Shown piece by piece: positions 24,665 to 36,320 of a DNA stretch of 64,000 nucleotides. The stretch's first letter is position 1, and each line of letters starts with the position of its first letter. The stretch covers positions 1 through 64,000 of the forward strand of contig MPNW01000358.1 of NCBI GenBank assembly GCA_011800805.1, in the 5' to 3' direction. Under the pieces are notes generated by a model that was given only the letters and a program-made list of their open reading frames with translations, ran no database searches and was not told the origin of the DNA. A program made the translations under genes and the position numbers. The DNA is from Hirudo medicinalis. Taxonomy: Eukaryota > Annelida > Clitellata > Hirudinida > Hirudinidae.

Positions 24665-26025
24665 NNNNNNNNNNNNNNNNNNNNNNNNNNNNNNNNNNNN
24701 NNNNNNNNNNNNNNNNNNNNNNNNNNNNNNNNNNNNNNNNNNNNNNNNNNNNNNNNNNNNNNNNNNNNNNNNNNNNNNNNNNNNNNNNNNNNNNNNNNNN
24801 NNNNNNNNNNNNNNNNNNNNNNNNNNNNNNNNNNNNNNNNNNNNNNNNNNNNNNNNNNNNNNNNNNNNNNNNNNNNNNNNNNNNNNNNNNNNNNNNNNNN
24901 NNNNNNNNNNNNNNNNNNNNNNNNNNNNNNNNNNNNNNNNNNNNNNNNNNNNNNNNNNNNNNNNNNNNNNNNNNNNNNNNNNNNNNNNNNNNNNNNNNNN
25001 NNNNNNNNNNNNNNNNNNNNNNNNNNNNNNNNNNNNNNNNNNNNNNNNNNNNNNNNNNNNNNNNNNNNNNNNNNNNNNNNNNNNNNNNNNNNNNNNNNNN
25101 NNNNNNNNNNNNNNNNNNNNNNAATAATAATAATAATAATAATAACAATAATAATATCTTTAGTAATGATAATCATCATCATATTAAATACAACAGTAAA
25201 GCTGTGCTGGAAAATGGTGATAATAATAAAGATGATGACAACGATGACGCAACAATAACAACAAGAAAGATAGCTGTGGCTCCAATTTTATCTATATGAC
25301 ATTAGTCATACTACCAATAATAACCAATAACGTTATGTAGTAGTTTAATAATAACTATTATATAAATGATAAATTATGTTGTCGTTGTTGTCGTTGTCGT
25401 CGTCGTCGTCGTTGTCGTTGTTCTTGCTGTTGTTGTTATTGTCGTTGCTGTTGTTGCTGTCGTTGGGTTGTTGGTAATAAATTGTTAAGAATGTTGTATG
25501 TGCTAACGTTTGTTTATAAACTGATAGTTGTTGTTGTTGTTGTTGTTGTTTATTTACTTCAGCTCGACATGACGTACATGTGATGTGTCTTTTCTAGAAC
25601 GCCATTTGGTTGAGTGAATGAGAATGTAAAATAAAATGAAATAAAATCGAACATTGTTATCAAATTTTCTAGCGATAAAGACCGATAGTCCACCCATTTT
25701 CTACCCATTGGGGAGTTGAAAGTTCCTCAACAGCGTACTTAATAACTGAAATGAGGTACTCCGAAGTTCACTGGAGCGTGTACCGCTTATCTGGAGCTTT
25801 TGTTATCAAAATTGAATGCCGGAGATAAGCGGTGGAGTAGCGACCGAACATAGCGTCAGAACGCCCTTATTAAGACCAATAAATTGTGGATTACCGGGAT
25901 GATTGTTTGTGATTAATACCTGGACTATGATTTATTAAGCGCGTTATTAATGTTATTATTATTAATATTGTTAATAATAACGTAACATCATAGTCGTCTT
26001 CACTATCACAATTGCTTCGGTGGCT

Positions 26026-26061
<36 letters not shown>

Positions 26062-27217
26062 CCATCATCATCATCGCATCTTCATCACCATCGTCAACAT
26101 CATCATCGCATCTTCATCACATCGTCATACTTGCCATAGTCACCACTATTACCACCACCACCACTAGTGTCACCATCACCATCATAATCATCGGGATGTT
26201 GTTTGAATTATTAATGTACGTTACAGCTAGGATGGGGAGGGGTTGTAAAGTGGGTTGTAATAAATTAAGTTACAATAACCAGTTGTCGCGAGTTGGATTT
26301 AAGTTATGAGCTTTTCTTTTTACATTTTTCTCCTTCATTTCAACTTCTTCGCTCGACTTCCATGGTGACGATGAATGACAAAAACATTAGCAATGACAAC
26401 AACAATAACAACAGCAACAATAACAATAACAATAAGAACAAGAAGAAGAAGTTATTAATTATAACATTCACCCTTCTCAAACATTGAATTCGTTCGCGTG
26501 GTTTCAAAGCGATGTCGTTGTTGTACGAGCATCTCTACTGGGATAATTAGTTGCAGTTGTTGCTGGTCTTGTCTCGGACCACTTCGGAGATGGAATGAAT
26601 TCCAATAAAAACCTGCCAAGTAACCGGATACTCGGTCATTAAGGAGCAGAGCAATCTTAATAATCAAATCCAATCGGCTTCTCATGTAGAGCCTCTCTTC
26701 AAATGATGCATTACTTCAATCCAACCAACCACAACAATATCTCAATCAAAACTTTTCTGAACTTTTCCGAACTAGAAACTGAGAAATATTTTTTTTTTTA
26801 GAAAATTTGTAAAATGTCGACGTTTGTGGCTGAGAAGGTGAGTGGAAAACAATGGAATAGTAAGTTCTTCAAGCGCCTTAATAACAAGAATCAACAGCTC
26901 AACTCCCTCAGCTATGGAGGCTGTGACAGAGCCCTGAGCTCTTGTTTTATTCCTCTTGTTTGATGGCTTTCTCTAAGACACATCATTTGAGGCGGTACAA
27001 AAAAAAGTGCTCCACTCGACTCGACTTCGGAGTTTTTAAGTTTAGCAAATAAAAAGTTTGGGAGGATTTCAGACTCCCCTTTTTGAAGACTTCAACATCC
27101 TCAAAGTTCATACATCATCCTTGAGCGAGGCGTAGAACGATCTGAAAGTTATCTCTCCTGAAAAAGAATGTAGTAATTATTTGAAATATCTATCTCTAGA
27201 AAAATATTACATAATAG
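22210..27217. other. Gene-poor, microsatellite-rich interval with scaffold gap
   Basis: About 5 kb with no recognised gene. It contains (CAT)n at about 23810-23930, (GAT/GGT)n at about 24060-24200, (CT)n at about 24296-24320, (TTA)n running into the 458-base gap, and (GTT/GTC)n at about 25378-25550. It ends with (CAT)n and a duplicated CATCATCATCGCATCTTCAT block at about 26030-26130. Minus-strand open frames at 23012-23412 show no family features. Confidence 0.6.
24566..25160. repeat. (TTA)n/(AAT)n microsatellite enclosing a 458-base gap
   Basis: A (TTA)n tract runs into Ns at 24665-25122, and (AAT)n follows. The gap is therefore probably an unassembled trinucleotide tract. The motif phase differs on the two sides, so other sequence may be missing as well. 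Confidence 0.9.
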
Positions 27218-27378
27218 CAGCGCCGGATTTACACGGCTGGAAGCCCCGGTGCAGTATGCCCCACAAGCCTCTGCGCCAGTCCTGTCGATCCCCTCCGACA
27301 AGCGGGAAACGTTTCTTTGGTTGGTGGAGGCCCCCCTGTGCGGTGGCACATCCCCGACCATGCCTAAATCCGGCGCTG
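27218..27378. mobile_element. hAT-type MITE, 161 bp
   Basis: Terminal inverted repeats CAGCGCCGGATTTA and TAAATCCGGCGCTG are perfect over 14 bases. The flanks are near-identical 8-bp target-site duplications (CATAATAG at 27210-27217, CATACTAG at 27379-27386). No coding capacity. An 8-bp duplication and ends starting CA-G are typical of hAT non-autonomous elements. It lies about 100 bp upstream of the homeobox exon. Confidence 0.85.
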
Positions 27379-27488
27379 CATACTAGGAAAGTGTTTTGTT
27401 AAAAATTCTGTAATGGGATCTGTTTAATAAAAGAATGATTCATTGGTTATTGATGCATGACTTCTTTCCTGACTCTGAAACCCCAGAA

Positions 27489-28494
27489 ATGGGAAATCTG
27501 GACGATGTGGGGAGCAGTGGAGGCGATGACAACACTGCCCAAGAAGAAAAGGTTCTTCCAGCCAAAAAGAGGAGATGTAGAACCACCTTCAGCACCCAAC
27601 AGTTGGAAGAATTAGAAAGGATTTTCCAAAAGTGCCACTACCCTGACCAGACCACCAGGGAAAACTTGGCTGCCAAATGTTCTCTCACAGATTCAAAGAT
27701 ACAAGTAACTTAACTCAAATGACGACATTAGATTTTAGAACACACGTTTTTCAAATCGCTTTAAAACTTTTAAAATTTAAACTTATGATTTAACAATTTT
27801 CCTTCAAATATGTCTTTGAATCTGAATGTAACGTGAATATTTAATAATTACTTAGCTAAGCAAGTTTAGCATTGAATATTTCGCTTATATGTTACCTAAG
27901 GTTTGGTTCCAGAATCGGCGCTCAAAGTGGCGCAAACAGCAGACAAATAAAGGCTACCAGCAAACAAAGAGCCAACCAAACCTTCCCGGCATGTCTCATA
28001 AGGCCCCAGAGAATCGGGCAATTAAAGTTGGCTCACCTCAGCCCTCGAACTTTGAGTGCCTTCCGAACGAACCCACTGCGACTAACTTTAACAACCAATC
28101 AGATGTCGGCGCCTCCGTTTCGCCCTCGTATTCCTTCCCACTTCTTCCGCCATTTTCCACCTCTTGGCCGAGCCTGTCGCGGACTTGTTTCCAGAACAAC
28201 TCCATCTTCACCTCGTTTTCGTTCAACTCCCCCTTCAATGAGATGCACAGGGAGACCTCATGTTCCACTACCCTCACGGGGTCAAATCACGGCTCCAACC
28301 AGACCTCAATTGCCGACCACTCGATTCAGAAGAATATCGCCGCCCTCCATGCCGACGATTCTGATCAGTTCTTCCTCCTCAAGAACGGAGGGTACCACAA
28401 TCCAGCCATTCACAACGTGCACGCTGTTGACCCCGGATTCGACGACGGTAAACTGGATAGCTCCATGAAGCCAGTTTATTATTCATTCGAGTGA
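27489..28494 (+). CDS. PRD-class (paired-like) homeobox transcription factor
   Basis: Two exons are visible: up to 27704, and 27901-28494, with a GT donor and AG acceptor. The homeodomain starts [20 protein letters not shown] and continues into the second exon with [13 protein letters not shown]. It has Arg5, Phe8, Leu16, Phe20, Trp48, Phe49, Gln50, Asn51 and Arg53. The intron falls between homeodomain positions 46 and 47, a site used by many PRD-class genes. Gln50 and the YPD motif place it in the paired-like group without a paired box in view. The helix 2 region ([18 protein letters not shown]) and Ser54 are divergent, so I do not assign an orthologue. The C-terminal 180 residues are Ser/Asn/Pro-rich with no OAR motif that I can see. 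The start is uncertain: ATG 27489 follows a CCCAG that could be an acceptor, and the frame is open from 27435, so an upstream exon may exist. Confidence 0.85.
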
Positions 28495-29690
28495 CCTTGA
28501 ATTTGAGGGAGGTTTTTGTTTGTAAAAAGTATTATATATAAAAAGAAGATATGCAAGTGACACAGTGTATTCGTTGAATTCCTCGCTACTTAATGTATTG
28601 CATTTCGTTCAGTTCTTCAGTGCACAAATTCGGACAATGTTTTTATTTTTGGCGGAAGTCTTGAATAAAAATTAATTGATTTAAGTCGTTCGACGAATTA
28701 ATTGTAATAATTAATATTATTCGACGAATGCCTAGTCTTTAAACAGCGTAACCAACCTTTCCGTGGAATGAAAGCGAGTCTTTCCATTTTTCATTGAGCT
28801 TAATCTCACATGTTTAAGTTGATATAAAATATATCACACAGTACGTCAATTCTCATATTTTGAATTACAATTTTTTTCTGCCGTGAATCGATTCAGTTCG
28901 CGATTTTATTTTGATTTTTTTTTAACTTCATCCAAAATGAAAACAATATGGCGTCGAAATTGTTCGAGTGGACACTTGAAAATAAACACAGTGACAATCA
29001 ACTGGCGTTAATTAGTGTAAATCATTGTCAACTCAAATCAAAGCCAAATGAAGGCCGCTTTTGGTGCCCCTGAGAGCTTCAGGCTCTCAAAATCCAAGGA
29101 CGACACGGCTCAAGGGAAGACTGGATTGTGGGGTGTTTGATGTTTAGGCTTGGAAAGGAGAGGTTGCGATATTAATTTTAGGGGAGGGAGTGAATTCTTT
29201 AAAAATGAATTCGATTTAAAGCCTATTATTTACATTCAAAATGATATTTACGAAAAATTTTAAAATACGCTCACTTGAAAATTCGAAAAGGTTCTCAGCG
29301 TCAGCAATTAATTAATTAAAAATTTGTCATCATCGTTACCTTCCACTCCAGTGATCATCGGGGTTCGGAGTGACCTTCCTGACCCGATCCAATTGACTGT
29401 TACATACAAACAGTGTTTGTGGATTCTAATGCAACAAATCCCGTTGGAGTGGAAAATTGTGATTATTTGTTGCTGGCAAATTAAATTAAATAGTGGAAAT
29501 ATGCATCGTCATATTCAGAGAACAAGACATGGTGATTTTAATTGCTATATTTATTTAAGATCAAACACTCTTTATTGCTTAATTTGCATTCAAATCCTCA
29601 ACTTCTTTTATCGCGAGTACAATATGAAAATATTGATAAAATTATAAATTAATATCTTTGAAATTAAATTTGTAAAATAAATTTTGAAAA
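28495..29690. other. Intergenic, no gene recognised
   Basis: AT-rich 3' flank of the homeobox gene. A plus-strand open frame at 29324-29647 has no recognisable motif. Confidence 0.5.
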
Positions 29691-29699
29691 ATATAATAT

Positions 29700-30730
29700 A
29701 TTCCACTCACTGGTGGCACTGCCGCAAATGTAGACAACATCAGCTCTGAGGCCGGCAAGTTCAGCGAGAGTCTTTTAAGCTTCCTTTATAAATTTAAAAC
29801 AAAATTTTAATTTGGAAAAAGAAATATTTCGGCAGTTATTTGTAATATCATATTTGAAACATTGCAATAAAATAATATTCGTTGATGACAAGCATGAGGC
29901 CACTCATATTAAGACCATTCAAATGTGGTAGCGACCTGAACAACTGCCTTAAAGTCTCACTAGGACGTGAAAAGTGTGCTTGTTTGGAAACTCGTATGAA
30001 CTCAATCTGTACCAGACGAAACAGATAGACAAAAAAATAAGGTACAATGTCATGATGGCAGAATTTTAGCTATGTTACATAATGGCATGACCAATTCAAG
30101 AGGTTAAAAGTGCTTGAAAGCAGTTAGTTTATTTGTTTGAAGAGTCAGGAGCCCCTAAAACATAATAATTGGAGCTGATAATCATTTGGCGAATAAATTT
30201 AAAAAAAAATACATTTAAATTACAAAATAAATTTTTATAAAAATTATAATAATAATAATAATAAATGTTAAACTTACAACAATAAGTAGTAATATTTATA
30301 AAAGCTAACAAGCAAGTCTACATGAGTGTTAGTCCGACTTTGCCTTTTTGTGGAAGAAGATCCAATTGCCTCTCATCCCATGTTTGGCGCTGTAGACATG
30401 GAGTTTGTTGGGGTTTTCCAAGTCGAACTTGTTTGCTCCATCATCAGGTTGCTGTTCCAGGGGGATTGTTATATTAAGGAGCTTATATTAGTTTATTACA
30501 AAATATAAAAATATTACTTTGAAAATTGTCATTTTCGAATTTAGTAATAAAAATCAAATTTCTGAAATTCAAACATGAATTGGTGAAAGTTAAATATGAT
30601 TTAATCGATTATAGAAATCAAATCGTTAATTTTAATTACAAATTAAGTCTTTAACCGACCACTTTCTTCTCGTTAACGGCGAAGATGAAATCAAAGAACG
30701 GTTCCAGATTTAATGCTACTGCCTGTCTAA
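29700..30730 (-). pseudogene. Decayed GRASP (Golgi reassembly stacking protein)-like exons
   Basis: Three minus-strand pieces in the right order resemble the tandem PDZ-like GRASP domain of GORASP1/2. At about 30660-30705 is ALNLEPFFDFIFAVNEKKV, recalling the GRASP stretch around EPFFDFIVSING. At about 30330-30450 is an open exon with LENPNKLHVYSAKHGMRGNW, recalling the end of the first PDZ. At about 29705-29775 is ELAGLRADVVYICGSAT, recalling the start of the second PDZ core. The first two pieces can be joined in frame with plausible splice sites, but the sequence expected between PDZ1 and PDZ2 is not found and nothing complete follows. It could be a gene fragment, a pseudogene or a fast-evolving gene; I favour decay. 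Confidence 0.42.
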
Positions 30731-30759
30731 CCTGATTCTACCTGGGAATAAAAATTCTA

Positions 30760-32932
30760 GCACTTCAAAATTACAATTTAATCAGGATTCTAATTAAAAT
30801 TTTAATGTAATATTTTCAATTACACTTGAAATAGCGAATAATATTTAACATTTACATTAAATCTATTATTTCGTTTGAATTATTTCTAAATTAATTGATT
30901 TGTTGCCCAACTTAACCCATAAGACTTGAAAACCCAAGAAATCTTTATCTTCGCAGTTAACGACCGCCGAAGTCAAGAAATTCATCTCAATCAAGGAGTT
31001 ATACAGGATTTTGCAATTGGGGGGTGCTAACCAAGAACCAGGGTTGCACTTCCCCCCCATGGACACAGAGTGTACCGCCTCGATGATCGCTCATGTTTGA
31101 CATGATATTGGAAACGGTTTTGTCACCCATACTTTTTTCAGTTTCACTAAATTCGAGCTCAAATTTTTGACAGATGTCGCAAACATATCCATTTTGCATA
31201 TCCACTTTTGCGATCCACAGATACTTATCGTCGAATGATGATGACAGCAGTCGGGAAGCTAATCAGCTGACCATAGTCACTGCCTGATTCCAGATCAACA
31301 CCAACAGCAACAGCGCCGCCACATTTGTCATTTTTCACTTTAGATGCACTCTCGGAAACATCTTTATCGTCCACAGGTTGAGCCAAAACGAAAGAGCTTA
31401 CAGAATCCATTCGGACTGTTCTTGCTCTTTACGTTTTGACTTGCATTTCTGCCTGTCAGCAACTCAGGTTAATTTATAAATAAAAACGACATATAATAAC
31501 ATATCATAAATTAAACGTAATTACTAACTCAGTATTAATGCGGAAGGCTAGAGGGTTATCCACAACACTTTATTTACAAAAACAACCACATAAATAACAT
31601 ACAATATCCAGCTGGAGAGCAAAGAGTAAACTTGATGAGCTCGTAGTAACTTAGACAATGAGAAACAAGGAAGAGTCCATGCATCAAGGGCATTTATACT
31701 CTTATGATCAAAATTTGTCCTGCAGAAGTCTGGCCTTTTATTGGACATTGATACTTAACATCCCCTGGATTCGGTGTTGTTCCTTTTGAAACTCGATGAG
31801 TCTGACATTCGACACCAACAGCAGATGCAAGTGTACCAATCAACGCTCTGAGGCCATAACAATTGGAATTTTTCCTGGTCGTTCGGAGGTATGCACACTC
31901 CTCATAGGGGTGCAGCCGCTCGGGGGTGTCCTCAAAATATTTGGGGAGTGAACTACACCCGTAGGGGGTAAATAACTCCCCAGGCCATCACCTTCAAATT
32001 CTTCAAACTTCAAGTTGTTCTGATGAGAGGAATTTGTGTTCTTAAGGACAAAGTACATCTAGCTAAGTTTTGAAATTGTTGTTATTGTTGAAAAAGTATT
32101 AAAAAATAAGCGATGATTAAGAAATTGATGAGTTATATCACCCATGGTTGCGAGATTAGAGGAAATCACTCAAATGCAGTGAGCAACGGGGTGGTTCTCG
32201 TGCGAATAAAATAGAAATGATAAGGAGACACGAGTGGACCAAGGTGAAAAATAAATGCAACTCATTTATTTGTGGTACAGATTCTGTTCCAAACTGTTTA
32301 AAAATAAATGAACTGTGAAGTTCTTTTGTTTATCAACAATCGAAACTTTATGCTTTATTTTCTAAAGAACCAATTTTTAAAAATGAAAAAAAAACTTATT
32401 AGCCCTATCACTGGAAAATCAGAAACCTAACTTTTGACCAAAAGACCTCCGTCGTCCGATTCTTATTTTTTATCTTTTCGCAGTTTTGATTCTCCTTTAT
32501 GGTGTCTCTTCGTTTTGGAGTTGATCCCGTGAATGAATCCGTAGATATTTCCATTGAGATCGTGCGAAACATGCATTGTGGAAGAGGAATAATAATTGCT
32601 CTATCATATACATATCTATTATATATGTACATTAGTATAACTTAATATATACAGCTGAACATAATTATTTGTAGTGATTAAGAAGACCGAAGTATTAGTA
32701 CTCCCTATATTTAATATTCGTTAAGCTTGACATAAAAAAATAAATAAAATTGCATTACTTTAAATAAAAACCCTGCTATAACGTCGCTTTAGTTATTGAA
32801 GAAGTGTATCATCTTAAAAACAATTTAACACGATCTATTGTTATTTGAGTTTTGTTTACTTCGGGCACTTCTGCGATAATAGAGCGATAACGTGTGATTT
32901 CTCTCGTCACATTTCTGACACTAGATGCTAAC
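30760..32932. other. Unassigned interval with short cysteine-containing minus-strand frames
   Basis: Minus-strand frames at 31225-31410 and 30999-31205 adjoin and share direction. The second contains DDKYLWIAKVDMQNGYVCDIC just upstream of its ATG, a pattern seen in transposon-derived zinc fingers, but it breaks soon after. No product is assigned. The rest, including 31740-32930, shows no recognisable gene; its right end should hold the BYSL promoter. Confidence 0.4.
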
Positions 32933-35760
32933 ATGGGAAAGAATAAAAAACAAAACACCGATCGCCTTAATTTAAAGCCGATCTCTTTAGCGGAGCAACT
33001 GGCTCCGGGGGAGTCGTTCAAACAAACACGACTGAAGAAACGCAAGAGAGAGGAAGAAGAGGGAGTAAGTCCAAATTGATTTTCATTAATCTATGGATTA
33101 TGTTTCTGGATGTAGGTTCTGTTTTGTTTATGATTACTGAATAGTTGTAAAATCGTACAAAAAAAGGTTTTTCCTTCATAAGCCACAACTTGCTAACTAA
33201 TTGGCTAAATGTTAAGACATTGAAATTCACTTATTTAACAGCCAACATTTATTGTTATTAAATGTGACAACAAGACTAGCTAGATGGGAAGAACAAAACT
33301 GAACACAATTATAGTGGATTTTCTTTGGTCTTGTTGCAGCATGTCACCCAAAAAGAAATGAACAAATTCCTGAAACTAGCCAGGCAACAACAGGCAGATA
33401 ATGATGGAGTTGAAGAGATGGACCAGTGTGTTTTTGTCATTCTTTGAACAAATGTATCTTAAAACCATGGATCCTAAATTAAGTTTAATCACTGATATGC
33501 TTTCCCCAAATTTTAATAAAGCCTTCTTAAGATGAATCATAAGCAAATCATTTTTTTCCAGGACTCCCCAACCATCCAAGGAAAAGCCTTCCTATTCCAG
33601 AGTGTCGACCGCTGCTGGTTCAGATCACGAGAGTGACGCAGAGAGCACGGGATATGAGGATTACGACGACCAGGTAATTAATTTCTATTTCGTAATTTCT
33701 TTTACATTGTTTTGTATAAATTATCTTGAATTTAGCGATTGATTTTAATCCAAGGTTCTTGACGATGAAACGAAGAAGGAGCTCGAGGAGTTTGCAAAAA
33801 AGCTCAACGCAGAAGATGATCTAGCCGATGACTTCATCGATGCAGTGAGCACAAGACAGTCCGAGATTTGCAGCCAAATATCAGGTGGAAGAAATTTGTG
33901 TTTTACTATTTTTTGGCTTGCTAGGATTTCTCGGTCATGATCTGATTTGAGTCTTAATATCATTAATGATAATTTTAATAAGGTATAAGTTTAAAACATT
34001 ATTAAAATAAAACTGACAAGCTTTAAATAGACATGAATAAAATGCTAATGTCCTGAAAATAGCCTATCGTAGAATTTTCCTTAGTAAACCAGTAAATTAA
34101 TTCAAAAAATTAATTAATTAATTAATTCAGAATCATTTTGGTTTCAGATGCAAGGTCCATAGGAAACACTGTTGATGAGAAAACTGCCAATGTTTACAGG
34201 ATGATGGCAACCCTGATGAGCTCACACAGAAATGGTCCCCTACCAAAGCCTTTCAAGCTCGTTCCAAACCACAGCAAAAGAGAGGAGGTTGAATGGAAAA
34301 ATTTCAACTGTTTATTGCTATTATTATTATTATTATTATTATTTTTATGCAAGATAGTTTGTTTGGTATAAACTTGATTTTTTAATTTGGTTAGTTCATT
34401 AAAATGCTCGAAAATTACAAACTTTTACGTGCAGTAGTCATAAGCCCGATCCCCATGTGCACTTGAAAAGTTCCAATAAATATTTCCGTCCGAATTTAAA
34501 CAAAATAATCATTGGAATTTCTAAATTTATTGATAAATCTCTTTAAACAGCTCATGGAGTTGATGAAGCCTGAGAGCTGGTCAGCAGCTGCAGTGCACGA
34601 AGCCACTTGCATCCTCGTCTCAAATTTGAAAGGCAACGATGCTGCAAGGTTGTGTTCGACTGAAGAACAATCTTTCCATGACAAATAATAATAATAGTAA
34701 CAATAATAATAATAATAATAATAAAACTACATTTGTAGGGTACTAAATGTGCATGGCATCAAAAGGACAATTTTCATTAAACTTTCCAACTACTTTGCAT
34801 ATGTTTGTAAATTAAAAAAATACTGTTCTAGATTCATGGAGAGGGTCCTTTTGCCAAGAATTAGAGATGATTTCAGACAGTACAACAAGTTGAACTTTCA
34901 CCTTTACAAGGTTGATCTTGCCTTTTTTCATGATCCATTTGCATATTTCAGCATTGCAAGCTGCCATGTTTAATAAATTAATGACAACGACAAATACTTT
35001 TGAAGGTAAAATTGTTTGAAGTATTTAGATACAGTTATTTGATTTCAGGCTCTCTTCAAATGCTTGTTCAAATGCTACAGTTTTGTCAAGGGCATTCTTC
35101 TGCCTCTGTGTAGGGTCAGTTGTCATGCTTGTTATTGAATAATCATTAATTAATTGTAATTATTAAACTAGTAATTCATTGTTTCCAACCTTCCCTAGGC
35201 TGGTGACTGCAACACGAACGAAGCAATGAAGATTTCCAGCATCGTCGCCAATGGTTCCATAAAAGAGGTGTCAGTTGGTCTCGCCATCTGCGAGATTTGT
35301 GCCATGCCCTACTCTCCTGCCAACATGATCATCTTAGGGGCACTGGTGGAAAAGAGATGCGCCCTCCCAATCCATGCCATCAACTCCACCATTGTTTTCC
35401 TGCTTGGGTAAGTAGATTCCACTACACAATTGGTTTCACTAAAAAAAAGTGTTAACTTGATTTTATTTTATATGTAAATTCTTGGTGTCATGCAATATAA
35501 TTGACTTATGGTTTAATACATTTATTATGTAATTGCTCAAATTGTGACTAATGTTCTTAATTTTTTGCTATTATTATTGAAGATTCAAGAAAGAAAAGAA
35601 GAAGCCACAGAGATGGTTCTCATTGTTGAAAAGTCTAGTGAAGCACTACAAGGAATACATACCTGCAGAAGCCAAAACAGCTTTTGTAAACATGTTGGAG
35701 GGGTCCAGGTTCCCAGAGATTGCCACATTTGTACGAGAGGAACTCAAACCATCACAATAA
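32933..35760 (+). CDS. BYSL: Bystin, 40S ribosome biogenesis factor
   Basis: Bystin (yeast Enp1) binds the pre-40S particle and is needed for 18S rRNA maturation and export. Ten exons give about 409 residues, close to the usual length of about 437: 32933-33064, 33340-33425, about 33563-33673, about 33754-33884, about 34148-34288, about 34551-34649, about 34832-34909, about 35050-35115, about 35200-35407 and 35582-35760. The N-terminus is basic (KQTRLKKRKREEEE), followed by an acidic Ser-rich stretch (DHESDAESTGYEDYDD). The helical bystin core includes LPKPFKLVPNHSKREE, ERVLLPRIRDDFRQYNKLNF, FVKGILLPLC and EKRCALPIHAINSTIVFLLG. The start follows the first in-frame ATG before MGKNKKQ. It is the only plus-strand gene next to the P450 array, tail to tail with CYP copy A. 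A broken copy of its 3' end lies at 41265-41760. Confidence 0.93.
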
Positions 35761-36320
35761 TTTTAACGGGTTTTAAATAAAACAAATTGTTTTGAATTTA
35801 TTCTCATTCAGTGACATTTGATCATTATTATTATTCAATCATTATTATTAATAAGGCCACATAACAGCCGGAATGGTGCCTGAATGGAACCTCTGATTTA
35901 AAAAATCACTTGGAGCAGTCCAATTCAACAAGTACAATAAAAATTGACAAATTTAAAATTTAGAAAAGTTGTGATGAGCATGTTGTTCGGCAGTGAAATA
36001 TATTTCAAAATTACAATGCCAAACTTTCATAGCATCTAAGGCAAGAGCAAGCATTCAAAACATCTAAAGGTTGTCGAAACTCATAAGCTGATATTATCTT
36101 TTTATATTAACTGTATTAAATATTAATATATCCAAAAGCAAAGTAATCTATAAGTGAGAGCCAAAAAAGGCTTTTTGCTTGAATGCATAAATTATTTTTA
36201 AAAAAAAGACTACTTTGGTAAAAAATATAAAGCAATAAGCTAATCATGTGATAAGTAATTGTAATGCCATTGTCTCAAGAGATGTGCCAATCATCTCAAA
36301 GAGTTAGGATGGTTTCAAAA

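Noticed and set aside
24514..25299. Open frames spanning the N gap
   Set aside because: They consist of unknown bases and trinucleotide repeats.
27872..28468. Plus-strand open frame of 198 codons
   Set aside because: It is an alternative frame of homeobox exon 2; the homeodomain helix 3 lies in the other frame.
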